From positions 52,257,890 to 52,321,889 of the forward strand of contig OX104134.1 in the NCBI GenBank assembly GCA_944470555.2: a stretch of 64,000 nt of DNA. Reading direction: 5' to 3'. The notes beneath the pieces are model-generated. The model ran no database searches, was not told the DNA's origin, and saw nothing but the letters and a program-made list of their open reading frames with translations. The position numbers and the translations under genes were made by a program. Positions 60,440 through 64,000 of this stretch are shown piece after piece (position 1 is the first letter of the stretch; each line of letters starts with the position of its first letter). The stretch is from Heterobilharzia americana (taxonomy: Eukaryota > Platyhelminthes > Trematoda > Strigeidida > Schistosomatidae).

Positions 60440-61080
60440 TTAACCAGGATACGTCGTCAGAGTCAACACAGTACTGCACTTCACGCTCAGATGACCGAAA
60501 GTTCTCACCGTTGAACCCTTCCTGAAACCGTACAAGGCCTATACACGACCCATGTACAACCTCACTCACAGGTTCGCGAAGCCAGGTCCAGGGAAGGTAC
60601 AGATTCTAGCAACAAGGCGTATTGTGGGAATGTAGCAGAGGTCACGTGAGGTCCGGATAAAAGATCTACGGCTTTACTCTCTTGGCTACTGCAGGTTACT
60701 TGGTGACTTGATAACGGCCTGCAAAATACCTGATAATCTAGGTAATGCAAGTAGTGAAAAATTGACGAACGACCACTGTGGTGATCCTCGTGGCAACTCA
60801 GAGTCACCCATTGGGGGCAAAAACTCATGGGCATTTGCACATCTTCTCTCTGGAAGTTTGCAGCCCCTGGAACATATAGCCTACCAAGAACGTTACCGCT
60901 CCGTTTATCGAGGTCGTCAGGAAGAGGTTGGACAGCTACGCAGTGACCCGCGGCTCGTCCTCATCCGGCAGCGATCTGGACAAGGCCGATACAACCTACA
61001 ATCTTCTCAGAACTCAGCACAGTCAACCCCATACCGAATCTTCTGTACCACGACTTTACTGCGTGCTTAACCTTATATTT
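60440..61080 (+). mobile_element. CR1-like non-LTR retrotransposon, RT C-terminal region (plus)
   Basis: Successive frames give KVQILATRRIVGM (about 60595), KDLRLYSLGYCRLLGDLITA (about 60665), GNSESPIGGKNSWAFA (about 60795), FSLEVCSPWN (about 60845) and FIEVVRKRLDSYAVT (about 60910). This is the order expected at the end of a CR1-type RT. Frameshifts and stops separate the parts. It abuts the minus-strand fragment tail to tail in an inverted pair. Confidence 0.68.
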
Positions 61081-62258
61081 CTCTGTAAAACATCTGCTGC
61101 AGCCACGATGCACCCTACTAACAACATCATTTCTGCCCCAATAATCCGTCCTTTAACCCTACTTGTCCCTTCTCCCTATGACTGGATGATTTCACCATAT
61201 TTGTCAAGGTTCTTTTTATCACTTGTCTCCCATAAGTCCAGCTGGGTTTCTCTTTCCCTCCCTTTCCGCTAACTTTTACCTAGTTTTTTCTTCTCCCTTC
61301 CTCTACACTGATTTCTCTGGACATCGCTCCCGTCTTCTTTGTGTAGCAGGTGCGAAGAACTCTCTAGTGGGATCGCGCTTGAGGAACCTATCTGGACCAC
61401 AGTCCTTGGACAAGTCATGCTACCCCTACAGCTTAGTCAACACCCAACAGCCCAGCTGGTGAACTAGAACCACATCAGGCGATTGGGTAGACGTGCTTCA
61501 TCAAATCCACCAAGGACCCGGAACCGTTTGGCAGGATACCAAAGCGGGAGCAAGGAAATCACTTGGCTTACACCCTGGTGAAAAGATATTGAATACTGGT
61601 TGGACTTCATTTGTGCTAGTGTCAGTCCACGTCGAAGATTCATGATCTTGCCGAACACTGCGACTGAGAGCTAAATAATTGAATTTTCCAACTGCAGCGT
61701 CCAAAAACAACAGTTTTGCCTGGATGCGTCAAATGACTCCCAGAACTCTTTGCCCACCATTTCCACGAGCCGTGAGAGCTTCTGGCAGGCAACGTTAAAC
61801 TTTTCTGGTTCCTTCACAGGCAATGAATCTCAGATTTTGATATTTATGTAGTTGTGGTTGAATAAATATTCTTTTTTTCTGTTTGTCGTAGTTATCTATT
61901 GCGAACGGAGTGACGTAGAGACCAACAGAAGACCGCTTCAACTAAGGCATGTTCTTTTAACAATTTATTTTCGATCACAACCAAACCAGCAATTAGGACT
62001 GAACTATTTCCCTACAATGAGAGTAAAGCAGAGTAGCGCGCAGGTAAAAGAAGCAAGAATTCCGACAAGGAGTTTGTTCCCTAATTGCGCATTCCTCCCT
62101 GCCTCGCTTTTTTTTGCCTTCACGATAGTTGTGAATCTTTTCACTGCTAAACACTTAAGAAAACAAACTTCAGGTTATTAAATATTTTAGGACATTCATT
62201 CATCTTTATTTTCTCTCGTAGAGCGGAATAAATCATCAGTAAAAGGTGACAAGTTTCT
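61081..62258. other. Less AT-rich flank of the CR1 fragment, probably 3' UTR and unknown repeat
   Basis: Pyrimidine-rich 3'-UTR-like sequence to about 61450, then sequence with no recognisable motif. Frames at 61464-61710 (minus) and 61852-62181 (plus) are unsupported. Confidence 0.4.
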
Positions 62259-62650
62259 TGTGAAACTTCCTGGCACCAAAATCCAACTACGGCATAAATA
62301 AATGGATTTGCAGCGTCACACTCTTCCTCAAAATCAATAGCCTAGGGTTTGACGACTTTTGACGTTGATGCTGACCTTGATAGTTTAACTGGACTCGGTA
62401 AGCTGGAGACACCCGGTCAAGCATCCTCGCCATTTAGCACGCTGTCGTGTTACGTTGCACTGCTCGTATTCGACTCTCTAGCCAGTTAGTTGGAACGTAT
62501 CGGTATTTTGGCACAACCATCCAAATATACTATTCCATCCGACTACGCTATCGTGTTCTTCCTTGGTCTCGTATTCGTGGGTATATAACAAGTCCGAATA
62601 ATTAGTGTTTGGTCTTTGCGTCTGCCAAGTTCGCACCAGGACAAATCCTA
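62259..62650 (+). repeat. Probable 5' LTR of the second LTR element
   Basis: Starts TGTGAAACTTCCTGGCACCA, aligning with the LTR start of the first element, and ends a few bases before the primer site. The exact 3' end is uncertain by some bases because the partner LTR is not in the window. Confidence 0.6.
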
Positions 62651-62653
62651 AAT

Positions 62654-62671
62654 TGGTGAGCCCGACGTGAT
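62654..62671 (+). promoter_or_regulatory. Primer-binding site, tRNA-Trp-like
   Basis: TGGTGAGCCCGACGTGAT differs at one base from the tRNA-Trp complement (TGGTGACCCCGACG...) used by CsRn1-clade elements. It lies directly after the presumed LTR. Confidence 0.78.
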
Positions 62672-62823
62672 CACATATCCCGACCAATAACAAATATTGA
62701 ATCGGTGAGCCTGTTCCATTTTATGTTTGTTTATTGTTTTCATTTCGATGACATTTGTATATCCATTTACTGCACTTTCCCGTGTCCGACCACACTCTCA
62801 AGCTTATCCGTATTAAGCCGACT

Positions 62824-63602
62824 ATGAACACTATCCAACTCCTGCCATATTGGCCAGACAATGCAGAAACATGGTTTCTGTATGCCGAGGCCGATTTTCG
62901 AGAACAGAGTGTCTCAGATCCTCATTCTCGATTTCTTGCTGTCATATGGTCACTACCGTGAGAATTAAACAGGTATGTTACAGTACACATGTTTAATCCT
63001 GAAGTGATCCTCATGCACTTCTTAAGGCCGCACTCTTGAAGAAAAGCGATCTGGCAGATCGCCAGCGCCTAGACAAATTACTTCGTAACATCGAGCTAGG
63101 CAGCCACTCAGCTACTGAAGTCCTCGCACGCATGCGAGAAGTAATCGGTGCACGAACATTCGACGATGGCCTCTTCCGAGAACTATTTCTCTCGAAACCA
63201 CCACAACCGGTGCAAACCGTGTTGGTGACACTGCAGTCAGTCCCACTCGATGATCTGGCAGCCTCGGCAGATAAAATACTGGAGATTTCCAGCATATCCA
63301 TCTCCAAAGTATATTCTATCTGCGACAAACCAGAGCGCCAGGATTCAGAGGTGACAAAGCTGTGCAACTCTGTGAAACAGTTGCTATGATCTCGAAGTCC
63401 TAGCTCACGTAGCACTTCACAGAAACGCACCTTGGCGCATCGCAGCAAATAGCGTGGTAGCCCCGAAACTAAACCTAGCAGTATGGAAAACCCTGAATGG
63501 TGCTGGTTTCATAACACTTACGGAGACGAAGCCAGAAAATGTCGGAAACCGTGCCGTTCTAAGAAGGACGCAAACTCGGGGAACGGTCACGCCGGCACGT
63601 GA
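62824..63602 (+). pseudogene. Gag of the second LTR element, frames broken
   Basis: ATG at 62824 opens LLPYWPDNAETWFLYAEADF, equivalent to the [17 protein letters not shown] region of the first gag, with a stop at 62959. The central part resumes at 63027 (SDLADRQRLDKLLRNIELG, equivalent to [15 protein letters not shown]) and stops at 63387. The last part, 63483-63602, has the C-H-C-C knuckle CWFHNTYGDEARKC..PC and ends TGA. The interrupted frames suggest a decayed copy. Confidence 0.78.
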
Positions 63603-64000
63603 TCACGGCAACCGTAGCCGGCGGAAACAGCCGTTTACTCTACGTCACCGACATTAAAACGAAAGTCCGCTACCTCGTCGACACCGGCGCAGAAGTTAGC
63701 GTTCTTTCCGCAACGATAGAGGAGCATCATCACGACCCACCCTTCAATCTTCAAGTGGCCAACGGCAAGGCAATCGCGACGTTTGTGAGACGGTATGCCT
63801 ACCTCAGTTTAGGTTTACGTAGACCTATCCACTGGATCTTCCCCCTACCTGACGTCTCTATGCCCATCATTGGCATAGATTTGCTAAACTATTACGATCT
63901 ACTCGTAGATGATCGCCGTCGACGACTAATAGATAACACAAAGTTATCTATTGGCGGCACCACCTATGTAGGTCCGAGTTTAGCCCTCGTTAGAACCAAA
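63596..64000 (+). CDS. Protease N-terminus of pol, second LTR element (partial)
   Basis: The frame is -1 relative to the last gag part and open to the window end (135 codons counted from 63596). It contains the aspartic-protease active site YLVDTGAEVSVLS near 63675 and PIIGIDLLNYYDLL near 63870, closely paralleling the first element ([18 protein letters not shown]). The gag stop overlaps as in the first element. A GGGGAAC word near 63178+400 (63578-63584) sits where a frameshift site would be, but it is not a canonical heptamer. Confidence 0.82.

Larger units (their letters stand above)
62259..64000 (+). mobile_element. Second CsRn1-type LTR retrotransposon (5' part, cut by window end)
   Basis: The probable 5' LTR (62259-62650) is followed by a primer-binding site (62654), a broken gag with zinc knuckle and an open protease frame running off the window. 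LTR start, primer site, knuckle and protease all align with the element at 3604-8236, but the sequences are well diverged, so it is a different family of the same clade. Pol and the 3' LTR lie outside. Confidence 0.83.

Noticed and set aside
61852..62181. 109-codon frame before the second LTR element
   Set aside because: No family features; ends inside AT-rich sequence next to the LTR.

Overview
The window looks like repeat-dense, AT-rich genomic DNA of a parasitic flatworm, most likely Schistosoma. This is inferred from the combination of tRNA-derived SINEs with hammerhead-ribozyme motifs (the architecture known from Sm-alpha of S. mansoni), SR2-type RTE retrotransposons, a CsRn1/Boudicca-type LTR retrotransposon with a tRNA-Trp-like primer site, and Penelope-like element (PLE) fragments. 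The species cannot be fixed from the sequence alone. No prokaryotic gene structure is present, and almost every recognisable coding stretch belongs to a mobile element.

Layout. 1-1488: 5' part of an RTE element (minus). 3604-8236: complete LTR retrotransposon (minus) with apparently identical 432-bp LTRs and a 4-bp target duplication; gag and most of pol survive but the integrase core is deleted. 8785-10700: an RTE copy (plus) lacking the RT palm. 11887-16242 and 23045-27401: arms of a nearly perfect 4.36-kb inverted repeat around a 6.8-kb spacer. The arms end in a hammerhead SINE on the outside and in the middle of an RTE copy on the inside. The spacer holds a second hammerhead SINE family arranged head to head, a tRNA-like SINE and a 182-bp palindrome. 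27992-30305: two PLE remnants facing each other. 31.4-32.2 kb: more SINEs. 33795-34580: another PLE remnant. 34698-36587: an RTE copy (minus) with two internal deletions. 44296-45764: the only non-transposon gene candidate, a rhodopsin-like GPCR with a broken frame between TM2 and TM3. 47.5 kb: another SINE. 52797-53622: a short RTE insertion with a 13-bp target duplication. 60190-61080: two CR1-like 3' ends in opposite orientations. 62259-64000: the first 1.7 kb of a second LTR retrotransposon (plus), cut by the window edge.

How it fits together. The SINEs carry A/B-box-like promoter motifs and hammerhead cores, so they could yield self-cleaving Pol III transcripts. They, and the integrase-less LTR element, would need enzymes from autonomous elements elsewhere. 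Many frame breaks are single-base differences, several in homopolymers, so some may be assembly errors and not real mutations. Long stretches (about 1.5-3.6, 36.6-41, 42.7-44.3, 48-52.7 and 53.6-60.2 kb) show no supportable gene.
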